Source: Clostridia bacterium
GTDB lineage: Bacteria > Bacillota > Clostridia > Oscillospirales > Acutalibacteraceae
Length of the DNA: 32,333 nt
Direction: 5' to 3'
Assembly: GCA_017443805.1 (NCBI GenBank)
Contig: JAFSXY010000044.1
Coordinates: 1 to 32,333, forward strand
A model generated the notes under the pieces. It did no database searches. It saw nothing but the letters and a program-made list of their open reading frames with translations, and was not told the origin of the DNA. Numbering within the stretch: position 1 is the first letter of the stretch; each line of letters starts with the position of its first letter. The translations under genes and the position numbers were made by a program. Of this stretch, positions 1 to 6,178 are shown in pieces.

Positions 1-78
1 ATGGAATGGGTCGGACGGATGAACTCCATCCGCAGCCGCGCGGAGGAGATCGTCTTCTCTGAGCTGGTCTACTGCTGA
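1..78 (+). CDS. tnpV: TnpV-like transposon protein, C-terminal fragment
   Basis: The reading frame is open from base 1 and ends at TGA 76-78. The 25 residues (beginning MEWVGRMNSIRSRAEEIV) look like the C-terminal end of TnpV, a small protein of unknown function carried by Tn4451-type and related clostridial elements, which usually has about 120 residues. I recognise this from family memory only. The ATG at base 1 is then an internal Met, and the true start lies upstream of the window. The gene sits 9 bp before the next ORF and supports reading positions 1-7465 as mobile DNA. Confidence 0.6.
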   Translation: MEWVGRMNSIRSRAEEIVFSELVYC

Positions 79-87
79 GGTGCTGCC

Positions 88-243
88 ATGTTCGGACGGA
101 ATAAAAGAGACCGGGTCTTGGTGCTCTGCGCCGGCGAGCGCCGGTTGCTGACAATGGCCATGCTGTCCTTCCGGAACAAGCTGCTGGCCGGCGGCAAGCC
201 CACGGAGGATGTCAACGAGCTGCTGCTCCGGCTTGTGAAGTAA
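88..243 (+). CDS. small 51-aa element protein, unknown function
   Basis: The ATG at 88 opens a 51-codon frame ending at TAA 241-243, directly after the TnpV-like fragment. The product begins MFGRNKRDRVLVLCAGERRL and is basic at the N-terminus, with a leucine-rich C-terminal half (NELLLRLVK). There is no clear signal peptide or membrane helix. It is too short for a domain call. The gene is followed 20 bp later by a good terminator hairpin, which supports it being the last gene of a transcript that started with tnpV. No AGGAGG precedes the start, so translational coupling to tnpV is possible. Function unknown. Confidence 0.45.
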   Translation: MFGRNKRDRVLVLCAGERRLLTMAMLSFRNKLLAGGKPTEDVNELLLRLVK

Positions 244-262
244 AACTGAATAATACCTAATG

Positions 263-298
263 AGCGTCTGCTTCTGAAAAGAGGCAGGCGTTCTTTTT
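263..298 (+). terminator. rho-independent terminator after the tnpV transcript
   Basis: Arms 263-271 (AGCGTCTGC) and 284-292 (GCAGGCGTT) form nine pairs, two of them G-T, around a 12-nt loop. A run of five T follows at 294-298. It lies just after the 51-aa ORF and separates the tnpV transcript from the gene-free repeat region. Confidence 0.75.
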
Positions 299-356
299 GC
301 ACTTTGAGCCGTGAAATCCCACTAATTTGTGAATTTTCTGAGAACTTTCAAAAATC

Positions 357-775
357 GATGTCGTTTTTCGGCCTCCGAGGTTGCGGTAAGAGAGTAGAAG
401 GAGTTTTTGAAAAAAGCTGAAATTTGATGTCGTTTTCAAGGCCTCTCATGTGGCTGTTAAGTAGTAGAGGAAAAAGTTTCAATGCCGTGTTTACTTTTTG
501 GCTTTGGATGTTGCGGTACAGGAGTAGAAGGAAATTTTCAGCCCGGTGTTTACTTTTTGCCTCAAAACCGTGCGGTACAGGAGTAGAGAAAGATTTTCAA
601 AAAGTGAGAAATAGGATGTCGTTTTTTTGCCCTCCATGTTGCTGTAAGGGAATGGAGAGGTCAAGCAAACACAGGCTCCCCTTACCGGCAAATAAGTCGC
701 TACAAATATTTTCAAGAAGTTTTGAAAATAAATGTCGTTTTGGAGACTCGAAGGTTGCGGTAGGAGTGTGGGAGG
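357..775. repeat. six imperfect tandem repeats (family A)
   Basis: Six diverged units begin at about 357, 426, 487, 546, 615 and 731. Spacing is 69, 61, 59, 69 and 116 bp; the last gap contains an insertion-like stretch at about 660-730. Each unit starts with a GATGTCGTTTTT or GTGTTTACTTTTT block, continues through GCCTC-like bases, then TTGCGGTA followed by GAGTAGAAGGA-like purines, and ends near a TTTTCA. No convincing ORF covers the array: open frames here have no ribosome binding site and simply repeat the DNA periodicity. Between the terminator at 298 and the first unit I see nothing. Candidate roles are a replication or partition site for the adjacent rep-like and parB-like genes; this is inference. 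Confidence 0.6.
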
Positions 776-788
776 AGGTTTTGCGAGA

Positions 789-848
789 AATTGGCTCTGT
801 TTTGGCGCCAAGTGTGAAAGGAAATCGGTAATTGGCTCCGTTTTGGCG
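789..848. repeat. two 19-bp direct repeats, 41 bp apart (family C)
   Basis: Positions 789-807 and 830-848 carry the same 19-mer (AATTGGCTCTGTTTTGGCG and its one-mismatch copy, T798 versus C839). They lie directly after the family A array and before two palindromes, in DNA with no gene. This iteron-like pair may belong to an element replication origin; that is inference. Confidence 0.55.
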
Positions 849-884
849 TCCAAAAGCTAAAACCAAAGAGGCTTTCAGCCGAGT

Positions 885-945
885 GGCATCAATTTTGATG
901 CCGCTTTCAGAGGCCGGATCGGGCTATGGCATCAATTTTGACGCC
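885..945. repeat. pair of 18-bp palindromes
   Basis: Positions 885-902 read GGCATCAATTTTGATGCC, a perfect 8-bp inverted repeat around TT. A second copy at 928-945 differs only by one base (GACGCC arm). The two centres are 43 bp apart, about four helical turns, which is what two dimer-binding operators on one face of the DNA would look like. The binding protein is unknown. Confidence 0.65.
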
Positions 946-967
946 ACAAAAACGTTTTTTCTCCGAA

Positions 968-1349
968 GCCTTATATCTTTCGCTTTCTCGTGACCTACCA
1001 CTTGAAGGGGATTTCAAAGAAAGTTTTCGGGAGCACCCATAAAAACAGGCCTTCTTATTCCTTACTTAGTGAAGGGCGCTGAAAATTTCCTCCCGTAAGC
1101 CTTAATTTTTCGGTCTTCCCGTGATCTACCCCTTGAGGGAAGATTTTTTTCCGGCGACACCCATAAAATCGACCCTTCCCACTCATCCCTTAGTGAGGGG
1201 GATATATCGAAAAATGGCGATCACAAGAAAAAATTATCTCCATGGCTTAATTTTTCACCGTTCCCGTGATCTACCACTTGAGAGAGAAAAAGTTTTCTCC
1301 GGCACCCCCCAAAAACATCCCCCTGAACTTACTAGCTAGTGGAGGGGTC
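968..1349. repeat. three long imperfect tandem repeats (family B)
   Basis: Three units begin at 968, 1099 and 1244 (spacing 131 and 145 bp). The conserved core is a GCCTTA-TTTTTC start, then TCCCGTGATCTACC, a CACTTGA, a TTTTC-CCGG block and CACCCATAAAA. Each unit ends in CTTAGTGAAGGG or a close variant. Unit 2 can fold a terminator-like hairpin (TCTTCCC with GGGAAGA, then seven T). Apparent ORFs across this region follow the repeats and have no ribosome binding sites. The array lies about 220 bp upstream of the rep-like gene. Confidence 0.6.
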
Positions 1350-1566
1350 CCTCAAGAGCATTCGTTTCCCTCACACACCAAGGAGGTGATAACCAACCGA
1401 CAACTGAATAACCGTCACCGAAACAGATATGACCTTGCGACGACCTCGAAAGAGCGAGCACGGCGACGCCGCGGAGATCCCGGGGCAGGCATAGAAAAAC
1501 CGTATCGGGAGGACGGCGCAAACCATAAAAACACTTACCAGCTAAAAAGAAAGAAGGTGAAAACAC
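1350..1566. other. leader of the rep-like gene, no supported gene
   Basis: This 217-bp stretch holds an 11-base near-complete match to the anti-Shine-Dalgarno complement (AAGGAGGTGAT, 1380-1390) with no usable start codon 5-12 bases downstream. It also holds one copy of ACCGTCA (1411-1417), the inverse of the heptamer repeated at the end of the rep-like gene. A frame open across it is rich in Arg and Lys and does not look like a protein. No clear -35/-10 pair was found. Confidence 0.4.
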
Positions 1567-2694
1567 ATGAACAAGATTCAACTGATCGACGCGGAGACGC
1601 TGTACTACAAGCCGCTGGCGCACCCGAGGATGCTCATTGACGGCATCCTCGCCGACGGGCTGGCGGTGATGGCCGGCGACTCCAAGATCGGCAAAAGCTG
1701 GATGGTCCTCTGGCTCTGCCTCCAGATCAGCAAGGGCGAGCCGGTATGGGGCATCCCTACCCGGAAAACCGACGTGGTGTATCTGGCGCTGGAGGACCGG
1801 GAGTGGCGCATCCAGCAGCGGATGCAGGAGCTGACCGAAGCGCCGCCGGAGAACCTGCATTTCGGCTTTTCCTGCGGTCAGCTGGGCTCTGAGCTGGAAA
1901 GCCAGATCGAGGCTGTACTGCAGGATTACCCCTCCACGGGGCTGATCTTCATCGACACGCTGCAGATGATCCGGGACAACGTCTCCGGGAAGGTCAACGC
2001 CTATGCCCAGGACTACCGGGATTTGTCTTCCCTGAAAAAGATCGCCGACAATCACGGCATCTGCATCTTCCTGGTGCACCACACCCGGAAGGATCGGGAC
2101 AGCAGCAATATCTTCAACGATATGACTGGCTCCACCGGCATCATGGGCGTGGCGGACACGGTGATGATTCTCCGCAAGGAGGAGCGCTTCGGCGACGCTG
2201 CCGCCCTCTGCATCACCGGGCGCGACGTGGAGGAAAAGAAGCTGAAAATGCAGATGTGCGGCGTCCGCTGGGAGATCACTGCGGAGCTCAATGCCGACGA
2301 CCTGCGCCGGGAGCGGATTCCCGATTTCGTGTACGAGGTCGTGGAGTTCCTTTTTGAGCACAGTAAATTCCAGGGCACCGCCACCGAGCTGTTGGCCGCC
2401 GTGGGCAACACCGAGCTAAAGCCCAACATCGCCAGCAAGTATCTGACGCGGTATTACAGCGAGGTATTCCTACCCATGGGGATCAGCTACGAGTACCGCA
2501 AAACGGCGGCGGCCAGGCTGATCATCCTGGAGCTGCATGACGGTGCTGACGGTCATGACGGTGCTTCCGGGAGCGAGAGGCTTGCGTCACAGCAGGCTGA
2601 GGATGACGGTAACGCCCCGCTTCCCCTTTTACCGTCACAGTCGTCATCTGCGTCACGGAGGGAGGTAAACGAGGATGAAGTATCACAGTGCTGA
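1567..2694 (+). CDS. RepA/DnaB-like AAA ATPase (element replication helicase candidate)
   Basis: 375 aa. ATG 1567 is preceded by AGAAGGTG with good spacing. A RecA-fold ATPase of the AAA_25/RepA type: Walker A GDSKIGKS at residues 37-44, Walker B hydrophobics ending in D130 (LIFID), and a HHTRKDRD segment near residue 171 as in hexameric RepA/DnaB-like helicases. The last 55 residues are low-complexity (Asp/Gly/Ser/Gln), with heptamer DNA repeats beneath. Such genes sit upstream of mobC and the relaxase in many clostridial mobilizable elements, where replication of the excised circle is proposed. The extended repeat region just upstream fits an origin. Helicase function is inferred; a regulatory ATPase role is possible. 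Confidence 0.75.
   Translation: MNKIQLIDAETLYYKPLAHPRMLIDGILADGLAVMAGDSKIGKSWMVLWLCLQISKGEPVWGIPTRKTDVVYLALEDREWRIQQRMQELTEAPPENLHFGFSCGQLGSELESQIEAVLQDYPSTGLIFIDTLQMIRDNVSGKVNAYAQDYRDLSSLKKIADNHGICIFLVHHTRKDRDSSNIFNDMTGSTGIMGVADTVMILRKEERFGDAAALCITGRDVEEKKLKMQMCGVRWEITAELNADDLRRERIPDFVYEVVEFLFEHSKFQGTATELLAAVGNTELKPNIASKYLTRYYSEVFLPMGISYEYRKTAAARLIILELHDGADGHDGASGSERLASQQAEDDGNAPLPLLPSQSSSASRREVNEDEVSQC
2538..2647. repeat. TGACGGT heptamer cluster inside the 3' end of the rep-like gene
   Basis: TGACGGT occurs at 2538-2544, 2547-2553, 2556-2562 and 2604-2610, with the inverse ACCGTCA at 2641-2647; another inverse copy is at 1411-1417 upstream of the gene. The first three are spaced 9 bp. TGACGGTAA (2604-2612) and TTACCGTCA (2639-2647) form a 9-bp inverted repeat. 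The encoded residues are a low-complexity tail, so protein constraint is low. Confidence 0.5.
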
Positions 2695-2878
2695 AATCCC
2701 CGTGGCTATACGCAGCTTTTTTATCCGTAAGGGTAACGAGCATGGGATTTGTGTAGCCGTCCGGCTCCCAATTCCCCCGTATCTGCTGATACGAAAGGGG
2801 CCAGCCCCTGTAACCCCGCCTAAAGGAGGTGGATGCTATGCGCAATCGCACGGAGGAAATCAATGTGCGCGTCTTTAA
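2675..2878 (+). CDS. possible small overlapping ORF, 67 aa
   Basis: ATG 2675 has a good ribosome binding site (GGAGG-GAGGT about 8 bases upstream) and overlaps the end of the rep-like gene by 20 bp. It runs through the mobC start to TAA 2876-2878. The product begins MKYHSAEIPVAIRSFF and contains a proline-rich middle (RLPIPPYLLIRKG). There is no recognised domain. The same DNA is the best candidate for the origin of transfer, so the open frame could be fortuitous. In its favour: the strong start signal and a coding-like amino acid mix up to about residue 50. Against: it overlaps 41 bp of mobC, and its tail is Gly/Cys/Gln-rich in a frame shadowing mobC. Confidence 0.3.
   Translation: MKYHSAEIPVAIRSFFIRKGNEHGICVAVRLPIPPYLLIRKGPAPVTPPKGGGCYAQSHGGNQCARL
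2771..2810. other. candidate origin of transfer (oriT)
   Basis: Just upstream of mobC lies a composite inverted repeat: CCCC (2775-2778), GTATC (2779-2783), loop TGCT, GATAC (2788-2792), then GAAA and GGGG (2797-2800). This is directly followed by a GGGGC-CA-GCCCC palindrome. oriT sites of MOB-type systems usually lie beside the relaxosome genes and consist of an inverted repeat next to the nick site. The position is right, but I cannot identify a family nic sequence. The surrounding 2695-2837 has no gene other than the doubtful 67-aa ORF. Confidence 0.4.
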
Positions 2879-3161
2879 GACCGAGAAGAATCTGATCCGC
2901 AGGAAGGCGCGGAAATGCGGCATGAACATGTCGGAATATCTCCGCACCCTGGGGACGGACACGGTGGTCAGAGAGGCGCCCAAGGAAGAACTGATGCAGG
3001 CCTACCGGAAGCTGACGCGGCTGCATGACGATATTCGCTACGAGGTCTCCATGGCGGCGTTCAGCGACGCGCTGACGGAGATTGAGGAGCTGCTTTTGCA
3101 GGTCTACCACGGAAAGGAGGATGAGTCCGATGGCGGTGACGAAGATCTGGGCAATCCATGA
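2838..3161 (+). CDS. mobC: MobC-like relaxosome accessory protein
   Basis: 107 aa from ATG 2838, which has AAAGGAGGTGG ending about 6 bases before it; an upstream in-frame GTG falls inside that Shine-Dalgarno and is rejected. The N-terminal part fits a ribbon-helix-helix: a basic strand (INVRVFKTEKNLI), then RRKARKCGMNMSEYLRTLG. This is the MobC pattern for DNA-binding proteins that help the relaxase at oriT. The C-terminal half is helical, with a leucine-rich segment near residue 90. The gene overlaps the relaxase start by 32 bp, which implies translational coupling. Only the family-level call is made; the target is presumably the palindromes just upstream. Confidence 0.75.
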   Translation: MRNRTEEINVRVFKTEKNLIRRKARKCGMNMSEYLRTLGTDTVVREAPKEELMQAYRKLTRLHDDIRYEVSMAAFSDALTEIEELLLQVYHGKEDESDGGDEDLGNP

Positions 3162-4575
3162 CAGCGTTTCCCGCGTGGTGGACTACTGCAGCAACCCGGA
3201 AAAGACCCGGCTGACGGATCTGGAGCAGGTGCTGATCTACGCCGCCAACAAAGCCAAGACCCTGGACGAGGGCGAGCAGAGCTACGCCGTCACCGGCGTC
3301 AACTGCCGCGCAGAAACGGCGGCGCAGGAGATGTCCGCTGCCCAGCGGCGCTTCGGCAAGACCGGCGGCAATGTAGCCTACCACGCATATCAGTCCTTCA
3401 AGACCGGCGAGGTGTCGGCGGCGGAATGTCACCGGATCGGGTTGGAGACTGCCCGGCGGCTCTGGGGCGACAGCTATCAGGTGCTGGTGGCGACCCACTT
3501 CAACACGGGAACCTACCACAACCACTTTGTCGTGAACTCCGTGGGAATGTGGGACGGGCGCAAGCTGGAGGCCAAATACGGCGTCTACTATGCCCTGCGC
3601 GCCATGTCAGACCGCATCTGCAAGGAGCACGGCCTGTCCGTGGTGCAGAACCCGCAGCGGCACAAAACGGCGCGCTCCGTCTACTTTGCCGAGAAGAACG
3701 GAGAGCCCACCCGCTTCAATCTGATGCGCCAGGCGCTGGACAAAGCGCTGACCCTGTGCAGCAGCTGGTCGGAGATGACCACGGTGCTCCGTAAGCTGGG
3801 TTACGAGTTCGAGTGCGGCCCAAACCACAAGTACGCTACGATCCGGCCCTTTCGGTCCAAGAAGTGTACCCGCACCTTCCGGCTCGGCCCCGTCTACGAA
3901 AAGGAGGCCATGCGGGAGCGGCTGCTGGAAAACCAGCGGGACTACCGGGTGATGCAGAACTATTACGCCTTTCTGAGGCCCTACTCCAGGAGCTACGGAA
4001 GAGAAAACCCGCCTACGGAGGCGTACTACCGCAAGCGGGATTTCTACTTCAAGGCGCCGCGCATCACCGGATACGTCAGCTTCTTCCGGGCCGTCGCTAT
4101 CGTGCTGGGCGTCGCGCCCATGTACGAAAAGGAATACCAGCAACCGCTGTCGGCGGAGTGCCGGGAGGCCTGCCGCCGATTGGACCGGTACACCGCTGAA
4201 ATGACGCTGGTGGAGCAGGAGCGCCTGGTGACGCCGCAGGATCTGCAGCGCTATATCTCCCGGATCAACGCGGAGATCGACGACGTGACAGACATCCGCA
4301 GCAAGGTCCGCAACAAGCAGCGGAGCTGCACCGATCCGGAGCGGATGGCGGAGTTCAAAAAGCAATGCGCCGCCTGCACCGCGGTGCTGGCCGATCTGCG
4401 GAAGAAAAAGAAAACAGCCTGCGACATCATCGAGGATCACCCGAAGCTCCGGGAGCTTCTGGAGAGCGAATTTGAGGCGCGACTGGAGAACGATCCCTAT
4501 CTCTCGGAGCGAGAGAAAAGCGCCCTACGGCAGCAGACCGCTCCGCTGAGAGAAGAAAAACAATATGAACGCTGA
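3130..4575 (+). CDS. MOB-type relaxase (MobA/VirD2-like mobilization nuclease)
   Basis: 481 aa from ATG 3130, with AAAGGAGG (3113-3120) 9 bases upstream; an in-frame ATG at 3121 abuts that site and is less likely. The relaxase domain occupies roughly residues 1-250. Tyr19 (in VVDYCSNP) is the likely nicking tyrosine, and the metal-binding three-His motif is H123, H130 and H132 in ATHFNTGTYHNHFVVNS. The enzyme would nick oriT and stay bound to the 5' end for transfer. The C-terminal 150 residues are charged and helical, usual for this family. It lies between mobC and parB. No coupling protein or T4SS is visible in the window, so transfer probably needs a helper or genes outside the window. Confidence 0.88.
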   Translation: MAVTKIWAIHDSVSRVVDYCSNPEKTRLTDLEQVLIYAANKAKTLDEGEQSYAVTGVNCRAETAAQEMSAAQRRFGKTGGNVAYHAYQSFKTGEVSAAECHRIGLETARRLWGDSYQVLVATHFNTGTYHNHFVVNSVGMWDGRKLEAKYGVYYALRAMSDRICKEHGLSVVQNPQRHKTARSVYFAEKNGEPTRFNLMRQALDKALTLCSSWSEMTTVLRKLGYEFECGPNHKYATIRPFRSKKCTRTFRLGPVYEKEAMRERLLENQRDYRVMQNYYAFLRPYSRSYGRENPPTEAYYRKRDFYFKAPRITGYVSFFRAVAIVLGVAPMYEKEYQQPLSAECREACRRLDRYTAEMTLVEQERLVTPQDLQRYISRINAEIDDVTDIRSKVRNKQRSCTDPERMAEFKKQCAACTAVLADLRKKKKTACDIIEDHPKLRELLESEFEARLENDPYLSEREKSALRQQTAPLREEKQYER

Positions 4576-4592
4576 TTACAGCAGAAAGAGAG

Positions 4593-5525
4593 ATGATGAA
4601 ATTGAAAAACCAAACCATTGATTTGGGCCTGAGCGGTTATGATGAGCTGTTCATGACCGAGCAGGAGCGAGCGGATACCCGAAAGCCCAAGGTGGAAGAG
4701 TTACCGCTTTCGGAGCTGACGCCCTTTATGGACCACCCCTTCAAGGTGAAAAACGACGCAGAGATGGCGGAGCTGATGAAGAGCATTGCCGACGCCGGTG
4801 TGCTGTCTCCCGCCCTGGCGCGGCCCAAGGAGGGCGGCGGGTACGAGCTGATTTCCGGTCACCGTCGGCTGGCGGCCTGCAAAGCGCTGGGGATGGACAC
4901 CATGCCGGTGATCGTCCGCAAGCTGACCGACGAGGAGGCCGTCATTACGATGGTGGACAGCAACCTGCAGCGGGAGCACATTCTGCCGTCGGAGAAGGCC
5001 TTCGCGTACAAGATGAAAATGGATGCTTTGCGGCACCAAGGAAAGACTTTGGGCCAAGATGGCCCAAAGTGGTCCGTATCGGAAATCGCAGAAAACACTT
5101 CGGATAGTGAGCGGCAAATCAAACGGTATATCCGCCTCACCAACCTGATCCCCGAGATCCTTCAGATGGTGGATGACGGAAGGATTGCCCTGACTCCGGC
5201 GGTGGAACTGTCGTATCTGCAGCCGTCCGAGCAGGAAATGCTCTTCTCCATTATGGACTGCGACGAGGTGACGCCGTCGCTGTCCCAGGCTCAGCGGTTG
5301 CGACGCATGAGCGAGGAGCAGAGGTTTACTGACAGTGCAGTGATGCAGCTGATGTCCGAAGTCAAGGGCAATCAGGTGGAATATGTAAAGGTGCCGGTGG
5401 ACAAGCTCCGCAGCTACTTCCGCCCGGACACCTCTATGAAACAGATGACCGAGACGCTTGTCAAGGCTATGGACTTTTACAACAAACATTTGGAGCGTCA
5501 GCGCCGAGATCGCGACGCCCGCTGA
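4593..5525 (+). CDS. ParB/Spo0J-family DNA-binding protein of the element
   Basis: 310 aa; ATG 4593 (or 4596) follows AGAAAGAGAG. An N-terminal ParB CTPase-like domain begins near residue 35 (VEELPLSELTPF), with the GHRR motif at residues 89-92 and SNLQRE at 123-128. An HTH region follows (SVSEIAENTSDSERQIKRYI, 161-180) with ParB-type helices after it. There is no ParA nearby, which is normal for such element-borne ParB genes; the role may be stability of the excised form or transcription control. An 11-bp inverted repeat (5046-5070) lies in the linker between the two domains, an unusual place that could hold a binding site. The gene is 18 bp after the relaxase, so likely co-transcribed. Confidence 0.82.
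   Translation: MMKLKNQTIDLGLSGYDELFMTEQERADTRKPKVEELPLSELTPFMDHPFKVKNDAEMAELMKSIADAGVLSPALARPKEGGGYELISGHRRLAACKALGMDTMPVIVRKLTDEEAVITMVDSNLQREHILPSEKAFAYKMKMDALRHQGKTLGQDGPKWSVSEIAENTSDSERQIKRYIRLTNLIPEILQMVDDGRIALTPAVELSYLQPSEQEMLFSIMDCDEVTPSLSQAQRLRRMSEEQRFTDSAVMQLMSEVKGNQVEYVKVPVDKLRSYFRPDTSMKQMTETLVKAMDFYNKHLERQRRDRDAR
5046..5070. repeat. perfect 11-bp inverted repeat within parB-like gene
   Basis: Arms ACTTTGGGCCA (5046-5056) and TGGCCCAAAGT (5060-5070) are perfectly complementary around a 3-base AGA. They encode the linker GKTLGQDGPKW between the ParB N-domain and its HTH. There is no T-run, so a terminator is unlikely. It could be a protein-binding palindrome (parS-like or operator) or an RNA hairpin. 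Confidence 0.7.
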
Positions 5526-5539
5526 AAGGAGTTTTTACA

Positions 5540-5848
5540 ATGAAAGAAGAAATCAAATTTGATTTGAACACTGAACGGATGGAAGATTTGGACTTTATGA
5601 TCGACGAGTTCTCTGAAAGAGGTTGTGTGCTGGTAGACGATCTCTTCGCTGACCTGATCGCGGAATACTATGGCAACAACGATCTGAGCGATGGCCGCAT
5701 GATGGTTGAGTTCACAGATGAGGAGGGTCATTCTCTGTCGTTTATTTTGAGCCAAACTGAAATTCACTATGTGCTCCACATGATCGACAGGAAGCTATAC
5801 ACCTATTCGCGTGACGACGGAGGAGGTGGTTTCGATGACAAAGACTGA
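5540..5848 (+). CDS. acidic 102-aa protein, unknown function
   Basis: ATG 5540 is preceded by AAAGGAG with 7-base spacing. The product is strongly acidic (MKEEIKFDLNTERMEDLDFM start, DDLFADLIAEYYG in the middle), with hydrophobic strands such as SLSFILSQTEIHYVLHMI and a Gly/Asp-rich tail. There is no signal peptide or membrane helix. It overlaps the excisionase-like gene by 14 bp and is 14 bp after parB, so it belongs to the same transcript. Acidic small proteins in mobile elements are sometimes DNA mimics or anti-defence proteins, but nothing in the sequence proves this. No domain recognised. Confidence 0.7.
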   Translation: MKEEIKFDLNTERMEDLDFMIDEFSERGCVLVDDLFADLIAEYYGNNDLSDGRMMVEFTDEEGHSLSFILSQTEIHYVLHMIDRKLYTYSRDDGGGGFDDKD

Positions 5849-6065
5849 GCTGCAAGCCATGTATGAGGTGATGTTCACGGACTACCCCGACATCGTAAAC
5901 GTCGCCCAGGTCCAGTCCATGCTGAAGATCAGCCGCCATCTGGCCTACGAGCTGATCGGCGACGGGTATATCCCCGGCATGAAGATCGGAAACGCCTACC
6001 GCGTTCCGAAAATCAACGTGATCCGCTACGCCCTCTCGGCGGGAAAACCCCAGCCGGCGGCGTGA
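5835..6065 (+). CDS. excisionase-like helix-turn-helix protein
   Basis: 76 aa from ATG 5835, with GGAGGAGGTGG 5-6 bases upstream; longer in-frame versions start inside the preceding gene and lack such a site. The sequence fits a MerR/Xis-type winged HTH used by recombination directionality factors: IVNVAQVQSMLKISRHLAYE then LIGDGYIPGMKIGNAYRVPK, the second segment being the wing. Position just upstream of the integrase is the usual one for an excisionase. It overlaps the 102-aa gene by 14 bp. It would bind the attachment sites and favour excision, and may also regulate int. The symbol xis is not assigned because the function is inferred. Confidence 0.72.
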   Translation: MTKTELQAMYEVMFTDYPDIVNVAQVQSMLKISRHLAYELIGDGYIPGMKIGNAYRVPKINVIRYALSAGKPQPAA

Positions 6066-6090
6066 CACGGATTTGAACTGAAACGACACA

Positions 6091-6120
6091 TTGGACGGGC
6101 ACCTGAGTAGGCCCTATAAT
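6091..6120 (+). promoter_or_regulatory. integrase promoter with overlapping palindrome
   Basis: A TTGGAC -35 (6091-6096) is separated by 18 bp from a consensus TATAAT -10 (6115-6120), 58 bp upstream of the integrase ATG. A 9-bp inverted repeat flanks the -10: ACGGGCACC (6095-6103, overlapping the -35) and GGTGCCCGT (6137-6145, in the leader). Repressor or Xis binding there, or a leader hairpin, would control int separately from the mob operon. Confidence 0.65.
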
Positions 6121-6178
6121 GAATATGGTCCGAAAGGGTGCCCGTTCATACGCTGTCAGAAAAAGGAGGTATGGATGA

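Noticed and set aside
257..866. Open frames on both strands across the family A repeats (60-135 aa)
   Set aside because: They have no ribosome binding site, overlap each other in several frames and repeat the DNA periodicity (for example KTTS-FSxFx-LLLxY), which points to repeat DNA and not to proteins.
357..1349. CRISPR array
   Set aside because: Repeat units are long, diverged and contiguous, with no short identical repeats separated by unique spacers, and no cas genes.
1266..1640. 124-codon plus-strand frame across family B and the rep leader
   Set aside because: Arg/His-rich composition with no start signal; it overlaps the true rep start in another frame.
1336..2361. 341-codon minus-strand frame opposite the rep-like gene
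   Set aside because: Shadow of a GC-rich coding strand: no ribosome site, no domain, and it opposes a well-supported AAA gene. The same applies to other long antisense frames, such as 15902-16741.
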